Shown one piece after another: positions 23,833 to 31,162 of a DNA stretch of 43,127 nucleotides. How positions within the stretch are numbered: position 1 is the first letter of the stretch; each line of letters begins with the position of its first letter. The notes below the pieces were generated by a model that was not told where the DNA came from, searched no databases, and worked only from the letters and a program-made list of their open reading frames with translations. The stretch lies in contig JACDGG010000005.1 of the NCBI GenBank assembly GCA_013815355.1, positions 1-43,127 on the forward strand, in the 5' to 3' direction. This DNA comes from Solirubrobacterales bacterium. GTDB lineage: Bacteria > Actinomycetota > Thermoleophilia > Solirubrobacterales > Solirubrobacteraceae. The position numbers and the translations under genes are program-made.

Positions 23833-23945
23833 CGTGCGCCCGAGACTAATCGCCGCCTGCCGATGCTCGGCATAGGATGGGTGAATACTGCAATTGCCCT
23901 GCATGCGGGCGGAGTCTTATGAAGGTGAATGTTTCCCTCTCGTCC

Positions 23946-23979
23946 CAGGACTCCGGTTTTCCACATTTGGAGAGTCCTG
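23946..23979. repeat. Inverted repeat in the divergent control region
   Basis: CAGGACTC (23946-23953) and GAGTCCTG (23972-23979) are perfect 8-bp arms around an 18-nt AT-richer centre. It lies 114 bp before the kamD2 start on the minus strand and about 130 bp before the -35 of the ArgRS-like gene. It could be a regulator-binding site or a leader hairpin. Confidence 0.4.
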
Positions 23980-24108
23980 CGTCCCGTCCGTGCGCGTCAG
24001 TCTGTCGGAGACGATTCCCGTGATCTGAGTAAAACCTCAAAGCCCAGTCCCCGACAGGCGTCTGAGCGTTTTCACCCTCCTGTGGCCCGCAACCGCGCGT
24101 GTGCACCC

Positions 24109-24138
24109 TTGACATGCCTTCCTCCTTCGACCTAGCCT
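24109..24138 (+). promoter_or_regulatory. Promoter of the ArgRS-like/methyltransferase/lysA/dapD operon
   Basis: Consensus -35 TTGACA (24109-24114), an 18-nt spacer, and -10 TAGCCT (24133-24138). The ATG at 24152 is 13 nt past the -10, so the mRNA would be leaderless or nearly so. It is one of the best promoters in the window. Confidence 0.58.
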
Positions 24139-24151
24139 CGGTTGCACAGTC

Positions 24152-25558
24152 ATGGCCACGGAAATCGCCTCACTCGACCTGCTTTTCGAAGCCCCCGCCG
24201 CTCAGCCCGGCGAGCAGCCCCTGCCCGACCTGGGCAGCCGCGCCGGCGCTCGCCCGGCCCCCGCGTCGAGCACGGAGCTGCTGAAGGACAGGCCCTACAT
24301 CGTCGACTTCTGCGATCCCAGCCCGACGACCGCACTGCACGCGGGTTACCTGCGCAACATCGCGCTCGGACATGCCCTTGCGAGCGCTCTGGAAGCTGCG
24401 GGCGCGCATGTCGCACGCCAGACGCAGATCGCCGATTCCGGGCGTGACATGGGTGAGGCGATCGCGGGCTATCTGCACTTCGCCTCGGACACCGATCCTG
24501 CGGGAGCGCGCGAGAAGAGCGACCGTTTCGTCGGTCGCCTGCATGCTCTGCACGCCAAGGAGCCGCAGGAGTCTCCGGATCTCGCCGACTCGCTGCTCAA
24601 GCGCCTCGCCTCGGGCGACCGTGAGATCCGTGAGGTGTGGCAGGCGGTCCGCGACTGGGCCGTCAGCGGTCAGAACGAGACACTCGCGCGGCTGGGCGTG
24701 CGCTTCGACCGCACGATCTTCGACTCGCAGTACGTTCCTCGGATAGAGCCGCTCGTGCGGCTCGCGCTCGCGCAGGGCGTGATCTCCGCCGCCGGGGACG
24801 GCTCGCTCACGGTCGACGTGGGTGCTGAGGAGTGCCTGCCGCTGATCGGAGCCGACGGCGTCCCGACGCGCGATCTGCGCGCACTGACGATCTGGCGCTC
24901 GCTGATGACCGAGATGACAGACGTCACGCTCGTGCGTCTGACCAGCGAGGAACGACGCGACAACCTCGACGCGATTCTGCAGGAGCTCGCGCCGGGCGCG
25001 CCCAGCTATCCGACGGCCGTGCTCCACGCCGCGGTGGTCACAGACCGCGACGACGGCCCCGGCGGTGAGAGCACGCTGCTGATCGATGAGCTGCTCGACA
25101 TGCTGAGCGGCAGCGATGAGCTTCAGCGCCTGGCGATCGAGGAGCGGCCCTCGTGCGCCGCGCAGGACCTCGCTTCGATGATCTTGATGGGGATGTGCCT
25201 CGATCACCCGCTGTATGACCCGCTGCCGATCACGCCCGAGCGCGTGCTCGACAGTGCGAGCAACACCGGTTGGGTGCTGGCGAGGGCGTGGATGAAGGCG
25301 TGGGACCCGAAGAACGACGGCGGCCCGCTGCCGCTGCCCGACGAAGAGCACTACCGCTCTCTCGTCGCGCAGGCGCAGCTGCGTCCGCTGCTCGAACGGA
25401 CGGTCAAGACGCACGATGTGACCGGGCTCGTGCGCTTTCTGGCGCGAATCGGAAGCTGGTACATGGAGACCGACACCGATGCGGCCGTGGGACGCATCAT
25501 GCGCTCGCTGCTGTCAAGTGGACTGGGTGCGCTGGGCCTGATCAGGCCTTCGGAGTGA
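24152..25558 (+). CDS. Arginyl-tRNA synthetase paralog with degenerate signature motifs
   Basis: A 468-residue protein related to the class I ArgRS core. 'VDFCDPSPTTALHAGYLRNI' aligns with the ArgRS block 'VEF.SANPTGPLHVGHGR', but HIGH-type HxGH is HAGY (residues 63-66). 'RQTQIADSGRDMGEA' matches the following block. 'LARLGVRFDRTIFDS' and 'DGSLTVDV' match the central region, where the ArgRS 'MSTRKG' loop is replaced by 'GPGGEST' before 'LIDELLDML'. The C-terminus ('GLVRFLARIGSWY ... RSLLSSGLGALGLIRP') resembles the DALR anticodon-binding domain. The N-terminal ~100-residue D-loop-binding domain of ArgRS is missing; only ~45 disordered residues stand in its place. It is probably not a housekeeping ArgRS. 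It could be a ligase for another acceptor (as MshC is to CysRS), a tRNA-binding protein or a regulator. First gene of the operon. Confidence 0.72.
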   Translation: MATEIASLDLLFEAPAAQPGEQPLPDLGSRAGARPAPASSTELLKDRPYIVDFCDPSPTTALHAGYLRNIALGHALASALEAAGAHVARQTQIADSGRDMGEAIAGYLHFASDTDPAGAREKSDRFVGRLHALHAKEPQESPDLADSLLKRLASGDREIREVWQAVRDWAVSGQNETLARLGVRFDRTIFDSQYVPRIEPLVRLALAQGVISAAGDGSLTVDVGAEECLPLIGADGVPTRDLRALTIWRSLMTEMTDVTLVRLTSEERRDNLDAILQELAPGAPSYPTAVLHAAVVTDRDDGPGGESTLLIDELLDMLSGSDELQRLAIEERPSCAAQDLASMILMGMCLDHPLYDPLPITPERVLDSASNTGWVLARAWMKAWDPKNDGGPLPLPDEEHYRSLVAQAQLRPLLERTVKTHDVTGLVRFLARIGSWYMETDTDAAVGRIMRSLLSSGLGALGLIRPSE

Positions 25559-25575
25559 GAGGGGAGTGACAGCGG

Positions 25576-26286
25576 ATGAGCGCCACGTATGAGACCTCGA
25601 TGGCGGACCCCAATGCACTGGAGAACGATCTGCGCTCCTTCTACCTCACGGGGAATGAGGAGCAGAGCATCTTTGACGAGTGGGAGCACGGGATCGCCCG
25701 AGGAGACTCGACGACTCCGTCGATCTCCTCCCCCACCTACCGCTGGTGGATCCTCGAGCACCTGCGCAACGCGCTCAACCGCGACCGCAAGCACCTGCTG
25801 CTGAGCCTCGGCTCCGGCAACGCGTTCGTGGAGCGCGTGCTCTGCCGCGAAGGCTACCCCGTGCTCGCCGTGGACGCGCTCGATCACGCGGTGCAGCTCG
25901 CGCGCCAGGCGGGAGTGCCGGCGATCAACCACAACCTCTACACCTGGAAGACGGAGCCGGAATACTGGGATGTTCTCTACGCCGACGGGCTGCTCGGGCA
26001 TCTGCACGACGGACAGGACGGCGCGCACGTGGCGCTGAAGCTGTTTCACAGCTGGCTGAAGAGCTCGGGCGGCACGGTCGTGATCTCAAACGATTCGCCG
26101 AAATCCGGCGAGCCCGTGCAGCAGTCCTCGAACGTGCCGGGCTTCTACTGGCTCTCCGATCATTGGATTGCGGATGAACTGAAGCGCGCGGGCTTCTCGC
26201 GCGTCTCGACCGCAGCGATCACCTATCGCCGTCCGGTGTCGGGCCTGCGCACGCGCGCGATCATCACCGCCCACCGCAACGACTGA
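25576..26286 (+). CDS. Class I SAM-dependent methyltransferase, substrate unknown
   Basis: A 236-residue protein. Motif I 'LLLSLGSGN' is at residues 74-82, followed by 'VLAVDALDHAVQLAR' (acidic residue for the SAM ribose), 'WDVLYADGLLGHL' (motif II region) and 'SSGGTVVISND' (motif III region). The N-terminal ~65 residues are a helical cap ('YRWWILEHLRNALNRD'). It lies 17 nt after the ArgRS-like gene and 20 nt before lysA, with GAGGGGAG as a ribosome-binding site, so it belongs to the lysine operon. Its substrate may be a lysine-derived metabolite, a tRNA or a protein; nothing in the sequence decides this. Confidence 0.72.
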   Translation: MSATYETSMADPNALENDLRSFYLTGNEEQSIFDEWEHGIARGDSTTPSISSPTYRWWILEHLRNALNRDRKHLLLSLGSGNAFVERVLCREGYPVLAVDALDHAVQLARQAGVPAINHNLYTWKTEPEYWDVLYADGLLGHLHDGQDGAHVALKLFHSWLKSSGGTVVISNDSPKSGEPVQQSSNVPGFYWLSDHWIADELKRAGFSRVSTAAITYRRPVSGLRTRAIITAHRND

Positions 26287-26306
26287 CGACGGCGGCGTTT
26301 GAGGCG

Positions 26307-27638
26307 ATGCCGATCGGCCAGCACTTCAACGCGCAGCTCGAGCGCCATCTGCCGGCGATCGCCGAGCACTACGGCACGCCATTTCACATCTATGACGAGC
26401 GGGGGATCAACGACGCCGCGGGGCGACTGCTGAGCGCCTTCGAGGGACTGCCCTTCCACGAGTACTACGCGGTCAAGGCGCTGCCCAACCTGACGGTCCT
26501 GCGCATGCTGCGCGAGCGGGGCCTCGGCATGGAGTGCAGCTCGCTCGCCGAGCTCGAGCTAGCACGCGATGCGGGCGCGATCGGAGATGAGGTGTTCTTC
26601 ACCTCCAACAACACGACGCGCGAGGAGTTCGCCGCGGCGATCGAGATGGATGCGATCGTCAACATCGACGACATCTCGCTGATCGAGAAGCTGCCCAGGG
26701 CGCCCTCGATCGTCTCGTTCCGCTTCAACCCAGGGCCCGAGCGCGTCGGCGACCGCCTGATCGGCTCCCCGCGCGAGGCGAAGTTCGGGTTGCGCCGCGA
26801 CCAGCTGCTCGCGGCCTACGAGCGGGCGCGCGAACTCGGCACCGAGCGCTTCGGCCTGCACGCGATGATCGCCTCGAACGTGCTGAGCGTCGAGCCGCTG
26901 CTGGCGACGGTCGCGATGCTGCTGGAGATCGAGGAGCAGCTGCAGCGCACGCTGGGCATCTCGCTTGAGTTCATCAACGCCGGCGGCGGCCTCGGCATCC
27001 CCTACCGCCCGACGGATTCTCGCCTGGATCTCGGTGCGCTTGGGCGGGGTGCCCGCGAGCTGCTGGAGTCTCACAGCTTCCGCACCGGGCGCCGGCCAAA
27101 GCTGTTCCTCGAGTCCGGCCGCTTCATCTCAGGCCCACACGGCGTGCTCGTCACGCGCGTGATCAACCGCCTTAGCAAGTGGCGCGAGTACGCGGGCGTC
27201 GACGCCGGCATCGCGGCGCTGCTGCGCACCGCGATGTATCCCGACGCCTACCACCACGTGACGCTGCACGGCGACCGCGGCGAACGGCGCCTGCAGCGCG
27301 TGGACGTCGTCGGCTCGCTGTGTGAGAACAACGACAAGCTCGCGATCCAGCGTCCGCTGCCCGAACTGCGCGAAGGCGATCTGCTGCTCGTTCACGACAC
27401 CGGCGCACACGGCCTGGCGATGGGCTTCAACTACAATGGGCGCCTGCGCCCCCAGGAGCTGTTGCTGCGCAGCGACGGCAGCGTCGAGCTGATCCGCCGC
27501 CGCGAGGAGGTGCGCCGCGACTACTTCGCCACGCTCCAGTTCGAGGCCGACGTGTTCGATCCGAGCGCGCCCTCGGGCCTGCCACCGGGCGTGGAGCGCA
27601 TCGGTGACGACGCGCGCACTCCGGCTCCGGTGAGCTGA
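26307..27638 (+). CDS. lysA: Diaminopimelate decarboxylase-type PLP enzyme, variant subfamily
   Basis: A 443-residue fold-type III PLP decarboxylase, expected to convert meso-diaminopimelate to L-lysine. The PLP lysine is K57 in 'YYAVKALPN', the phosphate loop is 'NAGGGLGIPYRP', and C339 in 'GSLCENNDKLA' is the catalytic cysteine of the CE-x-x-D motif. The usual 'HxHIGSQ' block is 'LHAMIASN' (H185 onward), with 'FRFNPGP'; this form also occurs in a diaminopimelate decarboxylase subgroup I remember from clostridia. It is followed after 1 nt by dapD. Because the subgroup is divergent, a related substrate (another lysine-like amino acid) should be kept open. Confidence 0.8.
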   Translation: MPIGQHFNAQLERHLPAIAEHYGTPFHIYDERGINDAAGRLLSAFEGLPFHEYYAVKALPNLTVLRMLRERGLGMECSSLAELELARDAGAIGDEVFFTSNNTTREEFAAAIEMDAIVNIDDISLIEKLPRAPSIVSFRFNPGPERVGDRLIGSPREAKFGLRRDQLLAAYERARELGTERFGLHAMIASNVLSVEPLLATVAMLLEIEEQLQRTLGISLEFINAGGGLGIPYRPTDSRLDLGALGRGARELLESHSFRTGRRPKLFLESGRFISGPHGVLVTRVINRLSKWREYAGVDAGIAALLRTAMYPDAYHHVTLHGDRGERRLQRVDVVGSLCENNDKLAIQRPLPELREGDLLLVHDTGAHGLAMGFNYNGRLRPQELLLRSDGSVELIRRREEVRRDYFATLQFEADVFDPSAPSGLPPGVERIGDDARTPAPVS

Positions 27639-27639
27639 G

Positions 27640-28494
27640 GTGGCGAGCGTGGCCAGCATCGCGGACTTCGGCGGCCTCGAGGTGCTCGAGCAGAAGATCG
27701 ATGAGCTCTGGCAGCGCCGCGAGCAGCTGAGCGACCGCGACGAGTACGTGCGCGGCACCGTGCTGAGCGTGATGGAGCTGCTCGACAGCGGGCGCCTGCG
27801 CGTTGCCGAGATCGGACCCAGCGACGAGGTCATCGTGCACGAATGGCTCAAGCGCGCGATCGCGCTGCTGTTCCGCGTGTGCCCGATGGAGCACACGACC
27901 GCCGGGCCGATGATGTTCGCCGACCGTCTCCCTCCGAAGGCCGGGAGCGCCGACGTCCGGGTCGTGCCCGGCGCCTACGCGCGCTTCGGCTCCTATCTTG
28001 CCCCGGGCTCGATCCTCATGCCGAGCTTCGTCAACGTTGGCGCATACGTGGGGCGAGGCACGCTCGTCGATACCTGGGCCACGGTGGGGTCGTGCGCCCA
28101 GGTCGGCGAGCACGTGCACCTCTCGGGAGGGGTGGGGATCGGCGGCGTGCTCGAGCCGCTGCAAGCGAGCCCCGTGTTCGTCGAGAGCGACGCGTTCATC
28201 GGCAGCCGCTGCATGCTGATCGAAGGCGCACGCGTGGGACGGGGCGCGGTCGTCGGCGCAGGGATCATCCTCTCGCCGACGATCCCTGTTATCGACGCGG
28301 ACTCCGGTGAGGAGATCTCGCGCGGACACATCCCTGCCTGGAGCGTGGCGATCGGAGGCACACGCACGCGCAGCTTCCCGGGCGGCGAGTTCGGACTCCC
28401 CTGCGCACTAGTGATCAAGCGCCTCGCCGAGGGCGAGCGCTACGACAAGGTCCAGCTGAACGATCTCGTGCGCGACCACGGCGCCTCGCTGTAG
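27640..28494 (+). CDS. dapD: Tetrahydrodipicolinate N-succinyltransferase
   Basis: A 284-residue left-handed beta-helix acyltransferase of the succinylase branch of lysine biosynthesis. An N-terminal helical domain ('LDSGRLRVAEI', 'VHEWLKRAIALLFR') precedes hexapeptide-repeat turns ('VRVVPGAYARFGSYLAPG', 'SFVNVGAYVGRGTLVDTWAT', 'VGSCAQVGEHVHLSGGVGIG'). The last two segments match the DapD active-site and CoA region, and 'EDSFIGSRC'-like 'ESDAFIGSRCMLIEGARVG' follows. It uses succinyl-CoA on tetrahydrodipicolinate. GTG start at 27640, 1 nt past the lysA stop. It converges on dapC with a 3-nt gap, so lysA-dapD and dapE-dapC face each other. Confidence 0.9.
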   Translation: MASVASIADFGGLEVLEQKIDELWQRREQLSDRDEYVRGTVLSVMELLDSGRLRVAEIGPSDEVIVHEWLKRAIALLFRVCPMEHTTAGPMMFADRLPPKAGSADVRVVPGAYARFGSYLAPGSILMPSFVNVGAYVGRGTLVDTWATVGSCAQVGEHVHLSGGVGIGGVLEPLQASPVFVESDAFIGSRCMLIEGARVGRGAVVGAGIILSPTIPVIDADSGEEISRGHIPAWSVAIGGTRTRSFPGGEFGLPCALVIKRLAEGERYDKVQLNDLVRDHGASL

Positions 28495-28497
28495 CGC

Positions 28498-29652
28498 TCA
28501 GACCCCGTGGCCCAGCAGCACGCCTCTCGAAAGCAGCTCTGCGGCTCGCTCGATCTGCTCGCTCGCGGGCGTCAGCGCCGCGCGCAGGTGTCCCTCGCCG
28601 CCCGCGCCGAGATAGGAGCCGGGCACCATCAGCAGCGAGCGCTCGACCAGCAGCTCAAGCATCCGCTCATCATCGCCGCCGGGCACACGCAGCCACAAGA
28701 AGATCCCGGCCGGGCCGCCGACGTGCTCGAGTCCGGCGCGTCTCGCGGCCGCTTGGAGCACTTCGCGCTTGGCGCCGTAGCGAGCACGAGCATCCCGGAC
28801 ATGCGCCTCATCGCTCCAAGCCGCGATCGAGGCCAGCTGAACGATCGCCGGCGGGGTCGTGCCGATGTCGCTGCGGTGGCGCTTGACGCGACGGATGATC
28901 TCGCTGTCGCCGGCCATGAACCCTGAACGCAGCCCGGCCAGGCCCGAGCGCTTGGAAAGTGAGTTGAACACGACCACGCCGCTTCGATCCTCGAGCTCGA
29001 GGCCCGAGCAGGGCGCCTCGCGCTCGAACCAGAACTCCGAGTAGGTCTCATCCACGGCGAGGATCGCGCCGCTCTCGCGGCAGCGCTCCGCGAGCTCGGC
29101 GAGCAGCCCAAGCGGGGCCACCGCACCGGTGGGGTTGTGGGGGTTCACGACCCACACGATCGCCACGCGGCCCCAGGGAATGGCGTCGGGGGCCGGTAGC
29201 CAGGAGCTCGCCGCGGAGATGCTCTGCGGGATGACCTCCAGGCCGGCTGCGCGCGCGCTGCGCTCGGGCACGGGATAGGAGGGCGAGGCGACCGAGACCG
29301 CATCGCCTGGTCGCGCGAACAGGCGGGCGAGCAGCGCGATCGGCTCCTTCGCTCCGAGCGTCGGCAGCAATTCGCTGTGCGGATCCACCGTCGCGCCGTA
29401 GCGCCGCGCGATCCACGCCGCGATCGCCTCGCGCAGCGCAGGCATCCCTTCCGTGGAGGGATACTCGCACAGCGAGAGCTCAGCCGCGGCGGCGCTGAGT
29501 GCCTCGCGCACCGCCGCGGGCGCGGGGTCCGTCGGCTGACCGAGCGTCAGGTCGATGATCTCGATACCGCGCTCCTGGGCCTCGCGCCGCACCTCAGCGA
29601 GGCGCAGGAATGGATAGCCAGGCGCCTGCTCGACAGCTTGGTTCAGACGCAC
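28498..29652 (-). CDS. dapC: N-succinyldiaminopimelate aminotransferase
   Basis: A 384-residue fold-type I PLP aminotransferase. It has 'LTLGQPTDPAP', 'YPSTEGMPALREAIAAW', 'NPHNPTGA', 'ILAVDETYSEFWFE' and the PLP-lysine block 'FNSLSKRSGLAGLRSGF'. In context with dapE and dapD it fits DapC, which transaminates N-succinyl-2-amino-6-ketopimelate with glutamate. I chose the GTG at 29652 (overlapping the dapE stop by 10 nt) over an ORF start at 29793, whose extra N-terminus is Arg-rich noise antisense to the dapE frame. The alternative label, a general aspartate/alanine aminotransferase, is less likely given the neighbours. Confidence 0.85.
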   Translation of the reverse strand: MRLNQAVEQAPGYPFLRLAEVRREAQERGIEIIDLTLGQPTDPAPAAVREALSAAAAELSLCEYPSTEGMPALREAIAAWIARRYGATVDPHSELLPTLGAKEPIALLARLFARPGDAVSVASPSYPVPERSARAAGLEVIPQSISAASSWLPAPDAIPWGRVAIVWVVNPHNPTGAVAPLGLLAELAERCRESGAILAVDETYSEFWFEREAPCSGLELEDRSGVVVFNSLSKRSGLAGLRSGFMAGDSEIIRRVKRHRSDIGTTPPAIVQLASIAAWSDEAHVRDARARYGAKREVLQAAARRAGLEHVGGPAGIFLWLRVPGGDDERMLELLVERSLLMVPGSYLGAGGEGHLRAALTPASEQIERAAELLSRGVLLGHGV

Positions 29653-30722
29653 AGGGCCTCCAGGATCTCGTAGCAGCGCGCCAGGGAGGAGATCGCGACG
29701 CGCTCGTCGGAGCGATGCGCGAAGGCTGGGTCGCCTGGCCCGAGGTTGACCGCCTCGACGCCGGCGGCGGCAAACTCCGCGACGGGCGTCCACGCCTGCT
29801 TGGGCTCGATCGGGGCATCGCTCACGGCGAGCAGGCGCTCGAGCAGCGGGTTATCGTGCGGGGGCAGCGAGCCCGGCGAGTTGCTCAGCACGGTGAGCTC
29901 GCCGTGCGGCTCGCACCAGCCGCGCAACAGCCCCTCCGCCTCCGCGCCGCTGAGGCTGGGGTCGTAGCGGAAGTTGACGTTCGCGTTTGCCTCGCCCGGG
30001 ATAACGTTGCGGGCGAGGCCCGCGTTGAGCGTCGTGACGCTCACCACCTGGGTGAAGTCGAGTCCGTCGATCGTGCGCAGCGCAGGCTCGATCGTATGCA
30101 GGGCATGAATCCCCGCAACGGCGTGATCGATTGCGTTATCCGCCAGCCAGGGACGCGCTGAGTGCCCCGCCCGGCCGCGAAAGCGCCAGGCGGCATCGAC
30201 GTTACCGAGGCATCCCGCCTGCACGACGTTCGCGGTCGGCTCGAGCATGATCGCGAGGTCGGCCTCGCGAAGGCCCGGCTCGCGCTGGAGCAGGGGCGTG
30301 AGCGCACCCTCGGCCGCAGGGAGCTCCTCGCGCCCGAAGAACACGTAGCCGACATCGATCGCGCCGCGACGCTGGGCCAGCGCGAGCTCGAGCATCACTG
30401 CGACACCGCCCTTCATGTCGCTTGCGCCAAGCCCCTCGACGTGCTCATCGCTCAGCTCCCCGGGCAGGTTGCCCTGCTCTGGGACAGTGTCGAGATGTCC
30501 CGCAAGCAGCACAAACGGACGCTCAGCGCGTCCTGTGGCGGCGGCGAGCACGCACGTATCGCCCGCGTCGCGCACCTCCACGCCGGCGCCCTCGAGCAGG
30601 CTGAGCACATGTGCGGCGATGTTTCTCTCGGCTCCCGAGACCGAGGCCATGTCGATCAGCTCGAGCGTGCGCTCAGCGAGGCGCGTTTGCAGATCGGTGC
30701 GAGGAATGCCTGTAGGGGCCAT
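29643..30722 (-). CDS. dapE: Succinyl-diaminopimelate desuccinylase
   Basis: A 359-residue M20-family metallohydrolase that removes succinate from N-succinyl-LL-diaminopimelate. Metal and catalytic residues are visible in 'LLAGHLDTVPEQGN', 'GLGASDMKGGVAVML' and 'FGREELPAAEGAL' (Glu-Glu), with 'FRGRAGHSARP' in the lid/dimerisation domain and 'NLGPGDPAFAHRSDE' giving the last metal His. It is first of the dapE-dapC pair with a 10-nt overlap. No promoter is obvious upstream; 111 nt separate it from the ferredoxin stop on the same strand, so read-through is possible. Confidence 0.9.
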   Translation of the reverse strand: MAPTGIPRTDLQTRLAERTLELIDMASVSGAERNIAAHVLSLLEGAGVEVRDAGDTCVLAAATGRAERPFVLLAGHLDTVPEQGNLPGELSDEHVEGLGASDMKGGVAVMLELALAQRRGAIDVGYVFFGREELPAAEGALTPLLQREPGLREADLAIMLEPTANVVQAGCLGNVDAAWRFRGRAGHSARPWLADNAIDHAVAGIHALHTIEPALRTIDGLDFTQVVSVTTLNAGLARNVIPGEANANVNFRYDPSLSGAEAEGLLRGWCEPHGELTVLSNSPGSLPPHDNPLLERLLAVSDAPIEPKQAWTPVAEFAAAGVEAVNLGPGDPAFAHRSDERVAISSLARCYEILEALCV

Positions 30723-30833
30723 GTCTGAGCGGCCCAGGCGCCCACTCGCTCACAGCGCAGGCGCAGGCCTCACAGACATTCTCTCAAGCGAGACTGGGGT
30801 TTCCGGCAGAACCGACTCCCCGTGGATCGGCTC

Positions 30834-31100
30834 CTACTTGGCGTTGGCGAAGTAGTCGGCGTTTATTTGCGTGTACTTGCCCCACTCCTCAGGGAGCTGG
30901 TCCTCGGCAAAGCACGCGTCGACCGGGCAGGCCTCGACGCAGGCGTCGCAGTCGATGCACTCCTCGGGGTCGATGTAGAGCATTTCGGCCGCGTCATATC
31001 CGGGCTCGTCGGGCGTCGGGTGGATGCAGTCCACGGGGCATACCTCGACACAGGAGTTGTCCTTGGTGCCAATGCACGGCTCGGCGATTACGTAGGCCAT
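30834..31100 (-). CDS. fdxA: Seven-iron ferredoxin
   Basis: An 88-residue bacterial-type ferredoxin of the [3Fe-4S][4Fe-4S] class. The N-terminal cluster motif is 'CIGTKDNSCVEVCPVDC' and the second is 'CIDCDACVEACP', matching FdxA of actinobacteria with its ~30-residue C-terminal extension ('DQLPEEWGKYTQINADYF'). It is a soluble electron carrier for cytochromes P450, oxidoreductases or similar partners. The ATG at 31100 starts the conserved 'MAYVIAEPC'. A 7-bp hairpin and the likely promoter lie 30-55 nt upstream. Confidence 0.92.
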   Translation of the reverse strand: MAYVIAEPCIGTKDNSCVEVCPVDCIHPTPDEPGYDAAEMLYIDPEECIDCDACVEACPVDACFAEDQLPEEWGKYTQINADYFANAK

Positions 31101-31129
31101 TTGCTTCTTTCTTTGGGTCGATTTGCGGG

Positions 31130-31154
31130 GTCTCCCCTCGGGAGACGCATATTG
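31130..31154. promoter_or_regulatory. Divergent promoter region with hairpin (ferredoxin / NAD(P)-binding protein)
   Basis: GTCTCCC (31130-31136) and GGGAGAC (31140-31146) form a perfect 7-bp stem with a 3-nt loop, in the 5' leader of the ferredoxin. Immediately beyond it, TATTGT (31149-31154) fits a -10 for the rightward gene at 31163, and on the minus strand TACAAT in the same short stretch fits a -10 for the ferredoxin. The two promoters would nearly coincide. Confidence 0.42.
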
Positions 31155-31162
31155 TACGAACC

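Larger units (their letters stand above)
23833..24151. other. Intergenic control region between cassette 2 and the ArgRS-like operon
   Basis: 319 bp between divergent starts. It holds the promoter candidate of the ArgRS-like gene (24109-24138) and an 8-bp inverted repeat (23946-23979). It must also hold the cassette 2 promoter, which I cannot place. It is less GC-rich than the flanking genes. I looked for a cobalamin or lysine riboswitch core on the kamD2 side and found no convincing match, and saw no tRNA T-arm. Confidence 0.6.

Noticed and set aside
23833-24151. Possible cobalamin or lysine riboswitch before kamD2
   Set aside because: I looked for the B12-box and lysine-riboswitch core on the minus strand and found no convincing match; only a simple inverted repeat is present.
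13768-24151. A dedicated tRNA gene for the LysRS paralogs
   Set aside because: No GGTTCGA-type T-arm with flanking stems was visible in the intergenic stretches of the island or elsewhere in the window. It may lie outside.
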